Below are positions 49,699 to 57,890 of a stretch of 64,000 nt of DNA, piece by piece (position 1 is the first letter of the stretch; each line of letters starts with the position of its first letter). Position numbers and translations under genes: made by a program. Origin of the DNA: Pantoea eucrina (GTDB taxonomy: Bacteria > Pseudomonadota > Gammaproteobacteria > Enterobacterales > Enterobacteriaceae); contig NZ_MAYN01000008.1 of NCBI RefSeq assembly GCF_001691555.1, positions 1,072,617 to 1,136,616 of the forward strand, read 5' to 3'. The notes under the pieces were generated by a model. That model searched no databases and was not told where the DNA came from. It was given only the letters and a program-made list of their open reading frames with translations.

Positions 49699-50375
49699 GT
49701 AAGTACACCGACCTGATTACGAATTACCACGCAGGTAAACCGAAATTTGTCGCGCATGTTGACCTCTCCACCCGCCCGATCACCGATGCTTCAGCATCCC
49801 TGCGAAGCCTAATTTCTGCATTCGATATCGACAGTGCAGTAGGTGTGCAGCTGGACGTGCTGGGCGAATGGATTGGCCGGACGCGAACCGTCAGCCAGCC
49901 TATCGCTGGCGTCTATTTCTCATTTGATACCGATGGGCTTGGGTGGGATCAGGGTGTGTGGCAAGGGCCATATGATCCGGACGCAGGATACACCAGCCTG
50001 AGTGACGACACGTACCGCATCGTCCTGAAAGCGAAGATAGCGATCAATAGCTGGAACGGTCAAAACGACACGCTACCGCCGATTCTGGAAGCAGCTCTGG
50101 AAGGCTCTGGTCTGAAAATGCAGATCGTCGACAATCAGGACATGACCATCTCGGTATGGGTATTCCCTGAGAACGATATTTCAGATGTATCTCTCGAACT
50201 CATAGCTGCAATAAAGCAAGGGTATCTGACTGTTAAAGCAGCCGGAGTATGGGCAGGTGATATACAAACCCCCTCAATTGAAACCCCATCAGTCGGAAAG
50301 CGGTTTTTTGGCTTCGACATGGATAATGAATACATTGCCGGATTTGATGACGGCGCATGGGAGAAAGCTCTTTAA
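49695..50375 (+). CDS. DUF2612 baseplate/tail protein
   Basis: 226 residues. YHAGKPKFVAHVDLSTRPIT, AVGVQLDVLGEWIGRTRTVS and SDDTYRIVLKAKIAINSWNG are DUF2612 (gpI-like) features. It lies between the J-like protein and the tail fibre and probably anchors fibres. Confidence 0.9.
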   Translation: MSKYTDLITNYHAGKPKFVAHVDLSTRPITDASASLRSLISAFDIDSAVGVQLDVLGEWIGRTRTVSQPIAGVYFSFDTDGLGWDQGVWQGPYDPDAGYTSLSDDTYRIVLKAKIAINSWNGQNDTLPPILEAALEGSGLKMQIVDNQDMTISVWVFPENDISDVSLELIAAIKQGYLTVKAAGVWAGDIQTPSIETPSVGKRFFGFDMDNEYIAGFDDGAWEKAL

Positions 50376-51022
50376 TGGCAACTAACAATTTCAAACCATT
50401 CGCAACCGGTGCTGGTGCGAACGTAACATCACAGGCTGACTATGAAGCGCTTAGCGCTTTGCTTACCGGCTTTCAGGCTGGCAAGGCTTCCTCAGCCCAG
50501 ATTAATAAAGCCTTGCGTCAGGGCAGTACTATGGCAGCGATGCTGGGACAATTTATTAGTTCTGCTGGCATGGATGCTATCGATAACGGAAACGCAGCAG
50601 TATTGTTGAACAATTTTTTATCAGCACTTACAACTAACCTTTCTCTTGGTAATGCTTCAAAACGTAATGTTGGTTCAGGAGTCAACCAAGTTCCCGATAT
50701 GGGGTACTTTTCTAACCTACTTTCCGATAATGGATATCAAAAGTTACCCGGTGGTTTAATTGTTCAGTGGGGGCAGTCTGGGCAAAGTGCAAGCCAGACA
50801 GGGTTAGCCAGTGGCACTTTCCCCATTCAATTTCCGAATGGCTGTTTCTTAGTCACGCTAACCGAACAAACCACACCTTCAGGATCTACCCCACATGCAG
50901 GCGTTAACTGTTGGGGGCTTGGTTCACTTAATAACTCCGGATTTATAGCAATTTGTGCGGCTCGCCTGAGTAATGCAGCTGCCGTTGCAGAAGCGGTTCG
51001 ATATTTAGCTATAGGATTCTAA
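50375..51022 (+). CDS. Tail fibre protein
   Basis: 215 residues from ATG 50375 (TAATG). N-terminal FKPFATGAGANVTSQADYEA, LLTGFQAGKASSAQINKALR is the usual fibre attachment domain; the C-terminal LPGGLIVQWGQSGQS...FPIQFPNGCFLVTLTEQT is the fibre-tip domain of short enteric phage fibres. Short for a fibre, but followed by its assembly gene. Confidence 0.9.
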   Translation: MATNNFKPFATGAGANVTSQADYEALSALLTGFQAGKASSAQINKALRQGSTMAAMLGQFISSAGMDAIDNGNAAVLLNNFLSALTTNLSLGNASKRNVGSGVNQVPDMGYFSNLLSDNGYQKLPGGLIVQWGQSGQSASQTGLASGTFPIQFPNGCFLVTLTEQTTPSGSTPHAGVNCWGLGSLNNSGFIAICAARLSNAAAVAEAVRYLAIGF

Positions 51023-51026
51023 AATC

Positions 51027-51446
51027 ATGGCCTTTTTCTACTCTCCAAATTCCAATATGTTTTTTGATGGCAGCATGGTTGATGCATACAAATCAGCCGG
51101 CTCATGGCCTGCAGATGCAAAAAAAGTTAGTGATGATGTTTTTAGGGAGTACACAGGAACTCCTCCATCCGGAAAGGTCAGAGTAAGTAATGGTAAGGGT
51201 CCGGAGTGGGCCGACATTCCGCCACCGACAAAAGAGGAGATGGTTGCATTAGCTGAAAATGAAAAGGCTAAGCTTATTTCCTACGCATCTGAAAAAATCC
51301 TTCCTTTACAAGATGCTATAGATTTGGACATGGCTAACGAATCGGAGGTTGAGCAACTTTCCGCATGGAAAAGATACAGAGTGCTAATCAACCGTGTTGA
51401 TGTTATTAATGCCCCGGAAATAAAATGGCCGGAGCAACCTAAATAG
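51027..51446 (+). CDS. tfa: Tail fibre assembly chaperone
   Basis: 139 residues of the Caudo_TAP family: FYSPNSNMFFDGSMVDAYKS, SDDVFREYTGTPPSGKVRVS and the C-terminal WKRYRVLINRVDVINAPEIK, WPEQP. Helps fold the adjacent fibre tip. GC is lower than in upstream genes. Confidence 0.92.
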   Translation: MAFFYSPNSNMFFDGSMVDAYKSAGSWPADAKKVSDDVFREYTGTPPSGKVRVSNGKGPEWADIPPPTKEEMVALAENEKAKLISYASEKILPLQDAIDLDMANESEVEQLSAWKRYRVLINRVDVINAPEIKWPEQPK

Positions 51447-51450
51447 CTTA

Positions 51451-51475
51451 AGCCCCTTTTGGGGCTCATCTTTTT
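51451..51475 (+). terminator. Terminator after the tail fibre genes
   Basis: AGCCCC / TTTT / GGGGCT then CATCTTTTT. It separates tfa from the convergent acyltransferase. Confidence 0.82.
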
Positions 51476-52605
51476 ACAAGGCGTTTCCCGAGCTTTATGA
51501 AAGGAATCTCAATAAAGTGGTATGCCAAGCACGATACTCCGCATATCAAAATCCATGATAATGTTGATAGTAAGTAATATTTTGAAATGTCACTCGTCAA
51601 GCTGAAATGATTGGCAAGTTTGTTCATGACAAACCAAAAGGTCGAATGAAGAAGGTAAATGCTAAAGCTGGCATCTCCAAGCCTTATAAATCCTTTCCAC
51701 TCAAGCACCCCGGCAAGCTTTCCTCCGCAGCATATAGAGTAAAAAAACAAGCCATACATGACAGTGATGCTTAATGTGATAGGGTTTTCTTTGTAACCAA
51801 AAGCAAAGCAAGCTGCAAACAGAGGGAGTGACAGCCATGAAAATATTTTTTCATGGCTATTAATTTTATCCTGCAATGTTGTCATCTTCTTGCAAAGAGC
51901 GCCGATAGCAAATGTAGCGATATAAAGGGCTGTGCGATATTCGTATTTACTTAATGCGTAGTAGCATATAAATATAATTGATAGCAAAAGAACTATAGTA
52001 TTCTTTCTGAAGTTGAGGAAGTAGATGAATGGGAGCGAGAAATATAAAGCCCATTCCCACACCAAGGACCAAGTTACGCCACCACTCAAAAGAAATGATT
52101 TCTTATATCCGAATAAGTCAGGCCTGATGTTCATTATTCCACCATCAAACCAGTATAATATGTTATCTGAAAAGAAAAACTTGCCTGTGTGCAATTGAAG
52201 CAGAGCGGCAATAACCACGCATAGTAGCGACGAAACTGTTGCCATTGGGACTATTCGAAAAAATCGGTTCACATAGAGCTTAATCCAGTCTGTTTCTTTT
52301 TCGCATACTGAGATGAATAGATATCCGGAGATCATAAAAAATATCATAACCGCAAACTTTCCAGAGAAGTACTCAATAAAGAATCCTTCAATATTCCAGT
52401 TTCCAAGTACAACCTGGTTGTGACTAAAAACGAAGTGGTGCATGGCTACAAGAGCTGCCAGCACATAGCGCAAGCCATCCATCCGTTTAATGCGATATGC
52501 TGACACATCCTTATCCATAAAAGAAAATATGCGGGAGCTGAAAATCACCCCTGCTAGCATGATGGAAAAAAAAGCCCATGCAGTGTGATGCCATGTCGTA
52601 AGCAT
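51466..52605 (-). CDS. Acyltransferase 3 family O-acetylase
   Basis: 379 residues with about ten membrane helices. RMDGLRYVLAALVAMHHFVF (the R-x-D-G-L-R and catalytic-His motif near residues 40-60), GKFAVMIFFMISGYLFISVC, VTWSLVWEWALYFSLPFIYF and FSIYLLHSTFWFVMNKLANH are family hallmarks. Such genes next to phage tail fibres modify O-antigen or other surface sugars (serotype conversion). Strongly AT-rich. GAGGACATC precedes the ATG. Confidence 0.93.
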   Translation of the reverse strand: MLTTWHHTAWAFFSIMLAGVIFSSRIFSFMDKDVSAYRIKRMDGLRYVLAALVAMHHFVFSHNQVVLGNWNIEGFFIEYFSGKFAVMIFFMISGYLFISVCEKETDWIKLYVNRFFRIVPMATVSSLLCVVIAALLQLHTGKFFFSDNILYWFDGGIMNIRPDLFGYKKSFLLSGGVTWSLVWEWALYFSLPFIYFLNFRKNTIVLLLSIIFICYYALSKYEYRTALYIATFAIGALCKKMTTLQDKINSHEKIFSWLSLPLFAACFAFGYKENPITLSITVMYGLFFYSICCGGKLAGVLEWKGFIRLGDASFSIYLLHSTFWFVMNKLANHFSLTSDISKYYLLSTLSWILICGVSCLAYHFIEIPFIKLGKRLVKR

Positions 52606-52633
52606 GATGTCCTCTATGCGTGACTATCCCTGT

Positions 52634-52715
52634 CTCAGGGCTTTGGTATTAAAGTGGTACGGATCGTACACATAGTTAAGATAATGGCAAGAATCCGTTA
52701 AGAGAAAGCCCTGAG
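52634..52715. repeat. Long-range inverted repeat after the acyltransferase start
   Basis: CTCAGGGCTTT (52634-52644) and AAAGCCCTGAG (52705-52715), perfect 11-base arms 60 bases apart. No gene seen in 52606-52786. It may mark an inserted segment or form a leader structure for the acyltransferase. Confidence 0.5.
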
Positions 52716-52786
52716 GCTAGCCATTGGCTTGCACTTCATTAGCTTAAAAACCATACTGCGTGCAATTTTTACAGGTAGGGCAAGAT

Positions 52787-52963
52787 ATGGTTTCTTTCAT
52801 TGTGATGGCTACACGATTTGCAGGACTGGCTTCAGCCATAGTGCTGCTTATGGTTGCTGCAGGAAGCATAAAGTATGATGGCAGTACAGTTCTGGTCAGC
52901 TGCATAGGTGTGGGTTTGTGGGCATGGTGTGAATATGACGAGCGCAAAGCGAAAGGAAAATAA
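52787..52963 (+). CDS. Small membrane protein (58 aa)
   Basis: From ATG 52787 (AGGGCAAGAT in front; a GTG at 52760 is possible). Two hydrophobic segments (FIVMATRFAGLASAIVLLMV and TVLVSCIGVGLWAW) and a charged tail YDERKAKGK. Read rightward from just inside the right end. No family recognised. Confidence 0.55.
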   Translation: MVSFIVMATRFAGLASAIVLLMVAAGSIKYDGSTVLVSCIGVGLWAWCEYDERKAKGK

Positions 52964-52969
52964 GCTCAT

Positions 52970-52991
52970 AAAAAAGCCCCGGCGTCGGGGC
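52970..52991 (-). terminator. Leftward terminator near the right end
   Basis: Minus strand GCCCCG / ACGC / CGGGGC then six T. No minus-strand gene of the prophage lies upstream of it, so it may shield the acyltransferase region from leftward transcription entering from the ykgJ side. Confidence 0.7.
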
Positions 52992-53142
52992 AATCCTGTA
53001 CCGCGCCTATCTGAGCAGGCTACGGGGTGGGAGCCTAAACAGTAACCATTCACGCCTGGCGGGGCAAATAAATATCCATACCAGCCAACAGGTTCGCAAA
53101 AGATACGCCTTGCGCATCTTGATCAGATCCACCGATCGATAC

Positions 53143-53162
53143 TACTGTATCTATATACAGTT
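53143..53162 (+). promoter_or_regulatory. LexA box (SOS operator)
   Basis: TACTGTATCTATATACAGTT: CTG-N10-CAG with an A/T centre, differing at only two positions from the 20-base LexA consensus TACTGTATATATATACAGTA. It lies 22 bases before the ATG of the 53185 gene. Confidence 0.92.
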
Positions 53163-53184
53163 ATTATCAGAGGAGGATTTGACC

Positions 53185-53424
53185 ATGCCACGCGAGTACC
53201 AGATAAAAGAAGCATTCATCAGTTCCATCAAGCGCGAGCCATCAGGCCGCAGCACCGTTACCACTGCTGACTTCGTAGAGGAGCTGGAACGAGTCAACTG
53301 GCACTTTACGCTCAAGGCAGCTAACGACTGGATACGGAGCCACACGACTACCTTCCGCGACGCCTCAACGCAGGAGGGCGAGAATATGACGTGGTTCCGG
53401 TTCAACCCTAACGGTGGCCTCTGA
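53185..53424 (+). CDS. SOS-controlled phage protein of unknown function
   Basis: 79 residues from ATG 53185 (GAGGAGGATTTGACC in front). EYQIKEAFISSIKREPSGRS, TVTTADFVEELERVNWHFTL, KAANDWIRSHTTTF. Directly behind the LexA box and coupled (TGATG) to the UmuD-like gene. Its size and control resemble small SOS-induced antirepressors of other enteric prophages, which is an inference. Confidence 0.75.
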   Translation: MPREYQIKEAFISSIKREPSGRSTVTTADFVEELERVNWHFTLKAANDWIRSHTTTFRDASTQEGENMTWFRFNPNGGL

Positions 53425-53747
53425 TGGGATTCCCTTCACCGGCGCAGGACTACATACAGCCGCGGCTCAGCCTTAACTCAGTATTCATCCCCAACCCGGC
53501 CACAACGTTCCGCGTGGATATCCCGGACGGCTTCCTGCTGGTTGACTCAGCTGCGAAGGTAAAATCCGGCAACAGGATTGCGTATCAGTGGAACGGCTCT
53601 TCAGGGTTGGGGAAGATGTACCGCAATAGCCTGGTGACGGAAGAGGGCGAAGTAATAGAAGGTGAGCCGCTGAACGATGTCATCGTGCTTGGGAAGGTGA
53701 CGTGCGAGGTGCGGCACGTTTACGACGATGGCAGACCAACAATTTAA
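53424..53747 (+). CDS. UmuD-like (S24-fold) protein lacking the catalytic serine
   Basis: 107 residues. GFPSPAQDYIQPRLSLNSVF followed by DGFLLVDSAAKVKSGNRIAY aligns with UmuD GFPSPAADYVEQRIDLNQLL and [20 protein letters not shown]. In between, the GDSM segment that holds the nucleophile Ser is missing (a gap of about eight residues), and the cleavage-site region before CGFPSP is absent. So it is a truncated, probably inactive S24 domain. No umuC follows. LexA-controlled with the gene before it. Confidence 0.78.
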   Translation: MGFPSPAQDYIQPRLSLNSVFIPNPATTFRVDIPDGFLLVDSAAKVKSGNRIAYQWNGSSGLGKMYRNSLVTEEGEVIEGEPLNDVIVLGKVTCEVRHVYDDGRPTI

Positions 53748-53772
53748 AAGCTGAGCCTTTAAGCGCTCTTTA

Positions 53773-53809
53773 GCTGGCGCAGAATTAAAAAAGTAATTCT
53801 GCTGCCAGC
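53773..53809. repeat. Hairpin near attR (1)
   Basis: GCTGGC-GCAGAATTA / loop / TAATTCTGC-T-GCCAGC, 15 base pairs with one bulge, 25 bases after the UmuD-like stop; may act as a terminator although no long U-run follows. Confidence 0.6.
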
Positions 53810-53960
53810 CGGCATTTACAAAATCACATAAACCACTCGTCAGCCGATTCCCATGTTTCCTGAAGAACCTCAGATACCCGCTCACGATCGGCATCTTTAT
53901 CCCGCACCCGTAACACTGATAGCCATTATTGCTCGCTTAATTTTTATCATGCTGAGCGGC

Positions 53961-53989
53961 ATCCAGCTGGAAACCAATTCCAGCTGGAT
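53961..53989. repeat. Hairpin near attR (2)
   Basis: ATCCAGCTGGAA / ACCAA / TTCCAGCTGGAT, perfect 12-bp arms, 47 bases inside the candidate attR. Possibly an arm-type or host-factor site, or a transcription barrier. The rest of 53748-54035 shows no supported gene. Confidence 0.6.
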
Positions 53990-54035
53990 GAAAGGCATAG
54001 AAAATTTATGGAATGAAAATTAGTTTGTACACACG

Positions 54036-54045
54036 CGTGTACATA
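54036..54045. repeat. Candidate attR core
   Basis: CGTGTACATA, same as 10257-10266. It forms the right half of TGTACAC-ACGC-GTGTACA, an inverted pair of the kind recognised by tyrosine recombinases. 20 bases beyond the ykgJ stop. Confidence 0.4.
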
Positions 54046-54064
54046 GTATTTTTATAGTAAGATT

Positions 54065-54466
54065 CTACACCCCTGAATCAGCATGAATAAAGGGATTTTC
54101 AGCTATTGCAGCCATGTCAGGTAAAGAAGGGTGAAACAGGGCTGGTAATCCATGACGGGCGCGGGCACGGTCGCAGGCCTCATTCACTACGCCATCCTCT
54201 CCTGACATCGCAAATTCACGGCAGGGAGAGGGGCGCTGCTCATAGATACCGCAGGAGACGCAGCTGCCAGGCTCGCCCTGCAGCGCAACGCAGCGCGGCG
54301 TGCGATCGTTTGTGCCGCGCATATTGCGCATCAGCAGGCTCAGTGGCTCAGTGAGATCGACTGGCACTACGCCACCGGCATCATCGGCTTCAGCCCAGTA
54401 AAAGGAAACACGGAAATAGGCGCAGCAGGCGCCACAGGTCATACAAGGGTTGGTTATATCGCTCAT
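54065..54466 (-). CDS. YkgJ family cysteine-cluster protein
   Basis: 133 residues from ATG 54466. Cysteine clusters [11 protein letters not shown] near the N-terminus and [17 protein letters not shown] in the middle define the YkgJ/CxxCxxCC family, likely metal-binding (zinc or iron chelating). Divergent from ompW. I regard it as a host gene whose downstream terminator may be the palindrome now found beside yciC, on the other side of the prophage. Confidence 0.88.
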   Translation of the reverse strand: MSDITNPCMTCGACCAYFRVSFYWAEADDAGGVVPVDLTEPLSLLMRNMRGTNDRTPRCVALQGEPGSCVSCGIYEQRPSPCREFAMSGEDGVVNEACDRARARHGLPALFHPSLPDMAAIAENPFIHADSGV

Positions 54467-54578
54467 CTGATCGCCCGCCACTCCTGAGGCATCGAACCAA
54501 AATCACTCGGGATCAACAAAGTAATCACGTCGCGAAACTTCAGCAACCTGTTTTTTATCTTTTTTCGCGCCGGCAAAT

Positions 54579-54592
54579 TTGATCTGTATCAA
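54579..54592 (+). promoter_or_regulatory. FNR box upstream of ompW
   Basis: TTGATCTGTATCAA, a perfect TTGAT-N4-ATCAA. It lies 107 bases before the ompW start. FNR control of ompW is known in E. coli; same wiring is expected. Confidence 0.85.
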
Positions 54593-54698
54593 TTCATTGT
54601 TAACTAAGCATTTATTCTGCCAGCCAGTTAATGAAATCTGCGCTGAAAACCGTTACATCTGTGCCGCGAAAAAATTTAATTCAGGCAAAGGAGTGATG

Positions 54699-55331
54699 AT
54701 GAAACTGGCAACATGCGCGCTGTTCCTGGCAATGGCTGTGCCACAGCTGGCACTTGCTCATCAGGCGGGTGACTTTTTTATGCGCGCCGGTACGGCGACG
54801 GTCCGTCCGACTGAGGGATCTGATAATGTGCTGAACATGGGTGAGTTCAGCGTTGATAATGATACGCAGCTGGGGCTGACACTGACCTGGATGGCGACAG
54901 ACCATATCGGGATTGAGCTGCTGGCGGCCACGCCGTTTCGCCATAAAGTGGGCCTCGGTCCGACCGGTAACCTGGCCACGGTACGTCAGTTGCCGCCGAC
55001 GCTGATGGCGCAATACTACTTCCTCGACAGCAACAGTGCGGTGCGCCCTTATGCCGGTGTCGGTATCAACTACACCACTTTCTTTGATGCAAAGCTGAAT
55101 CAGACCGCCAGAGATGCGCAGCTCAGCGATCTGAGCGTGAAAGACTCCTGGGGCATTGCCGGCCAGGTGGGGCTGGATTATCAGATTAACCGTGACTGGA
55201 TGCTGAACGCGTCGCTGTGGTATATGGACATTGATACGGAAGTGAAATTCAGACATCAGGGCGTACAGCAGAACATTAATACGCGTATCGATCCGTTTGT
55301 CTTTTTCTTTGGGGCGGGCTATCGCTTCTGA
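54699..55331 (+). CDS. ompW: OmpW, eight-stranded outer-membrane protein
   Basis: 210 residues with signal peptide MKLATCALFLAMAVPQLALA, mature start HQAGDFFMRAGTATVRPTEG, and C-terminal aromatic YRF typical of beta-barrels. The hydrophobic-channel barrel takes up small hydrophobic molecules and serves as a phage/colicin receptor in relatives. ATG 54699 is chosen over 54696 for better spacing to AAAGGAG. Likely anaerobically regulated through the FNR box. Confidence 0.94.
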   Translation: MKLATCALFLAMAVPQLALAHQAGDFFMRAGTATVRPTEGSDNVLNMGEFSVDNDTQLGLTLTWMATDHIGIELLAATPFRHKVGLGPTGNLATVRQLPPTLMAQYYFLDSNSAVRPYAGVGINYTTFFDAKLNQTARDAQLSDLSVKDSWGIAGQVGLDYQINRDWMLNASLWYMDIDTEVKFRHQGVQQNINTRIDPFVFFFGAGYRF

Positions 55332-55337
55332 AGCAGG

Positions 55338-55364
55338 AAAAGGGCGACCTGCGGGCCGCCCTTT
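55338..55364. terminator. Bidirectional terminator between ompW and the BON lipoprotein
   Basis: AAAGGGCG / ACCTGCGGGC / CGCCCTTT, an 8-bp stem that can be extended inside. Convergent genes on both sides. Confidence 0.82.
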
Positions 55365-55369
55365 CGGTA

Positions 55370-55684
55370 TTACTTGATCTGCATGTTGTTAACAACAGAC
55401 TTCACGCCTGCCACGCCGCGCGTAACGGATACGGCACGGTTAGCCATCTGTGGTGAGCTGACAAACCCGCTCAGCTGAACCTTACCTTTAAATGTCTCAA
55501 CGTTGATTTCAGTGGATTTCAGCGCCTCATCATTCAGCAGCTGTGCTTTAACTTTAGTGGTAACGACGGTGTCATCGATATAGCCACCGGTGCCTTCTTT
55601 AGTTGGCGTTGGCGCACAGGCGCTCAGTGTCAGTGCCACAAATGCAGCCATAAAAATTCCCGCAACGACCTTGAACAATTTCAT
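55370..55684 (-). CDS. BON-domain lipoprotein
   Basis: 104 residues. Signal peptide with lipobox LSAC (Cys23) then a short linker and one BON domain: DDTVVTTKVKAQLLNDEALK, VETFKGKVQLSGFVSSPQMA, ARGVAGVKSV-like end RGVAGVKSVVNNMQIK. Periplasm-facing envelope lipoprotein related to OsmY/DolP-type proteins. It occupies the place where E. coli has yciG-yciF-yciE. Confidence 0.9.
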   Translation of the reverse strand: MKLFKVVAGIFMAAFVALTLSACAPTPTKEGTGGYIDDTVVTTKVKAQLLNDEALKSTEINVETFKGKVQLSGFVSSPQMANRAVSVTRGVAGVKSVVNNMQIK

Positions 55685-55828
55685 TTGGTTATCTCCCTGT
55701 CATAGATGGATTCACACCGTAACGCAACGGCGCATGTAAGTGTGGGTCGGCCCTGAATAATCGGCAACCCGCCGGCAGAGAAAAAGTGAAAAAAGTCGGC
55801 GCTCTGCGTGAAAGAACGAGGGGGGAAG

Positions 55829-55869
55829 AAAAAGAGTAAAGGATGCGGCTCCGTCAGGAAGACGGAGCC
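55829..55869 (-). terminator. Terminator of the trp operon
   Basis: Minus strand GGCTCCGTC / TTCCT / GACGGAGCC, a 9-bp stem, followed within a dozen bases by a U/C-rich run. Confidence 0.75.
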
Positions 55870-55876
55870 AGAACGT

Positions 55877-56683
55877 TTAGCGGGTAGCCGCTTTCAGCCC
55901 GCTGACAAAGGCTTTCAGCTCACGCAGCAGCGTTGCCGGATCGCGCTGATTTTTCTCAATAATACGTACAATAGCGGAACCGGAGATTGCCCCCGCTGCG
56001 CCTGCTGCAATGGCTTCACGCACCTGGTCCGGCTCAGAGATGCCGAATCCCTGCAGCGCAGGCGGCGCCTGAAACTCACGCAGTTTATCAATCAGGTGAT
56101 GCAGCGGCTGACTGGCGCGATTTTCAGCACCGGTTACCCCCGCGCGCGACAGCAGGTACGTGTAACCGCGGCCATGCTGAGCCAGTTCACGCAGCAGGTC
56201 ATCGCTGGCATTAGGCGGGCAGATAAAAATCGGCGCGATGTTGTGACGCAGTGCAGCCTGGCGGAAGGGGGCAGACTCTTCAATCGGCACATCAGCGACC
56301 AGCACCGAGTCGACGCCCGCGGCGGCACACTGCGCATAAAATGTATCAATGCCGCGGCTGAATACCAGGTTAGCGTACATCAGCAAACCAATGGGCAGAT
56401 CGGGGTATTTTTGCCGCACCACCTGCAGCATCTCAAAGCACTGCGCAACCGTTGTGCCGGCTGCAAACGCCCGCAGCGTGGCGCTCTGAATGGTCGGGCC
56501 ATCTGCCAGCGGATCGGAAAAGGGGATCCCCAGCTCAAGCGCATCAGCGCCGCCTTCAACCAGCGTATCGATAATCTGCAGTGACAGCTCAGGCGTAGGA
56601 TCGCCCAGCGTAACAAAAGGCACAAAGGCGCCTTCCTGACGCGCTGACAGGCGTGAAAACAGCTGATTATAACGCTCCATCAT
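55877..56683 (-). CDS. trpA: Tryptophan synthase alpha chain
   Basis: 268 residues, TIM barrel. [40 protein letters not shown] with catalytic Asp/Glu (E49 in VTLGDP... ELGIPFSDP), and [20 protein letters not shown] are all present. Cleaves indole-glycerol phosphate to indole. Start overlaps the trpB stop as ATGA. Confidence 0.97.
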   Translation of the reverse strand: MMERYNQLFSRLSARQEGAFVPFVTLGDPTPELSLQIIDTLVEGGADALELGIPFSDPLADGPTIQSATLRAFAAGTTVAQCFEMLQVVRQKYPDLPIGLLMYANLVFSRGIDTFYAQCAAAGVDSVLVADVPIEESAPFRQAALRHNIAPIFICPPNASDDLLRELAQHGRGYTYLLSRAGVTGAENRASQPLHHLIDKLREFQAPPALQGFGISEPDQVREAIAAGAAGAISGSAIVRIIEKNQRDPATLLRELKAFVSGLKAATR

Positions 56684-57873
56684 ATCTCTCCCTTCGCTTT
56701 AAGCAGGTCATGAACCGTGAAAATATCTTTATCACCGCGACCGGAAAGGTTGACGACCAGCAGCTGCTCTTTTTCCGGATTTTCACGCATCATTTTCAGC
56801 GCATGCGCCAGCGCGTGAGACGATTCCAGTGCCGGAATAATACCTTCTGCCCGGCACAGCGCTTTGAATGCATCGAGCGCCTCGTCATCCGTAATAGAGA
56901 CATACTCAGCGCGCCCGATGCTGTTGAGATGTGCATGCTGCGGACCCACGGACGGAAAATCGAGGCCGGCCGAAATTGAATAAGACTCTTCAATCTGGCC
57001 CTCTTCGGTCTGCATCATCGGCGCCTTCATACCGAAGTAGATGCCCACGCGGCCATGCTTCAGCGGCGCGCCGTGCTCACCGCTTTCGATGCCGTGACCA
57101 GCGGGCTCAATGCCAATCAGGCCCACGCTGCTCTCTTCAATGAAATCGGCAAACATGCCGATCGCGTTGGAACCACCGCCTACGCACGCCAGCACGGCAT
57201 CGGGCAGACGGCCTTCCGCTTCGAGGATCTGCGCTTTGGTCTCTTCGCCGATCATACGCTGGAATTCGCGCACGATGGTCGGGAAGGGGTGCGGACCGGC
57301 GGCGGTTCCCAGCATATAGTGTGCGGTTTCATAGCTGCCTGACCAGTCGCGCAGCGCCTCATTACAGGCGTCTTTCAGCGTAGCTGAGCCGCTATGGACC
57401 GGGATCACTTCCGCGCCCATCAGTCGCATACGGAAAACGTTGGGTGACTGACGCTCAACGTCTTTCGCGCCCATATAGATGCGGCACTTCATGCCGAGCA
57501 GTGCGCAGGCGAGCGCGGAGGCGACACCATGCTGGCCGGCGCCGGTTTCCGCAATGATCTCATTTTTTCCCATTCGCTTTGCCAGCAGCGCCTGACCGAG
57601 TACCTGATTAGTTTTGTGCGCGCCGCCATGCAGCAGATCTTCGCGCTTCAGGTAGAGGCGGGTCTTCGTTCCCTGAGTCAGATTGCGGCACAGGGTCAGC
57701 GCCGTCGGACGACCGGCGTAATTTTTCAGCAGATCGGTAAACTCCTGCTGAAATTCAGGATCGCGCTGCGCCTCAACAAAAGCAGCTTCCAGCTGGCGCA
57801 GGGCCGGCATCAGGATTTGCGGAACGTACTGGCCGCCAAATTCACCAAAATAGGGATTCAATAACGTCGACAT
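56680..57873 (-). CDS. trpB: Tryptophan synthase beta chain
   Basis: 397 residues from ATG 57873. PLP enzyme: [20 protein letters not shown] with the PLP-binding Lys in [18 protein letters not shown] for phosphate binding and [17 protein letters not shown] at the start. Joins indole and serine to give tryptophan. A hairpin lies between it and trpC. Confidence 0.97.
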   Translation of the reverse strand: MSTLLNPYFGEFGGQYVPQILMPALRQLEAAFVEAQRDPEFQQEFTDLLKNYAGRPTALTLCRNLTQGTKTRLYLKREDLLHGGAHKTNQVLGQALLAKRMGKNEIIAETGAGQHGVASALACALLGMKCRIYMGAKDVERQSPNVFRMRLMGAEVIPVHSGSATLKDACNEALRDWSGSYETAHYMLGTAAGPHPFPTIVREFQRMIGEETKAQILEAEGRLPDAVLACVGGGSNAIGMFADFIEESSVGLIGIEPAGHGIESGEHGAPLKHGRVGIYFGMKAPMMQTEEGQIEESYSISAGLDFPSVGPQHAHLNSIGRAEYVSITDDEALDAFKALCRAEGIIPALESSHALAHALKMMRENPEKEQLLVVNLSGRGDKDIFTVHDLLKAKGEI

Positions 57874-57890
57874 AATTGATCTTTCCTCAA

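Larger units (their letters stand above)
10257..54045. mobile_element. Lambdoid-control, contractile-tail (myovirus) prophage, about 44 kb
   Basis: Spans from the candidate attL next to the integrase to the candidate attR beside ykgJ. All modules are present: integration, immunity, replication, Q, lysis, packaging, head, tail, baseplate and fibre. I see no broken structural gene, so it could be inducible. The regulatory half follows lambda (N, CI, Cro, CII, O, P, NinG, Q) while the structural half encodes a sheathed tail. It sits between yciC and a ykgJ-type gene, not in a tRNA. The exact ends are inferred from a 10-bp repeat. Confidence 0.93.

Noticed and set aside
53824-53916. 30-codon minus-strand frame (GTG start) with a plausible acidic/aromatic sequence near attR
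   Set aside because: No ribosome site, no coupling to neighbours and no recognisable family; could be a gene remnant but unsupported.
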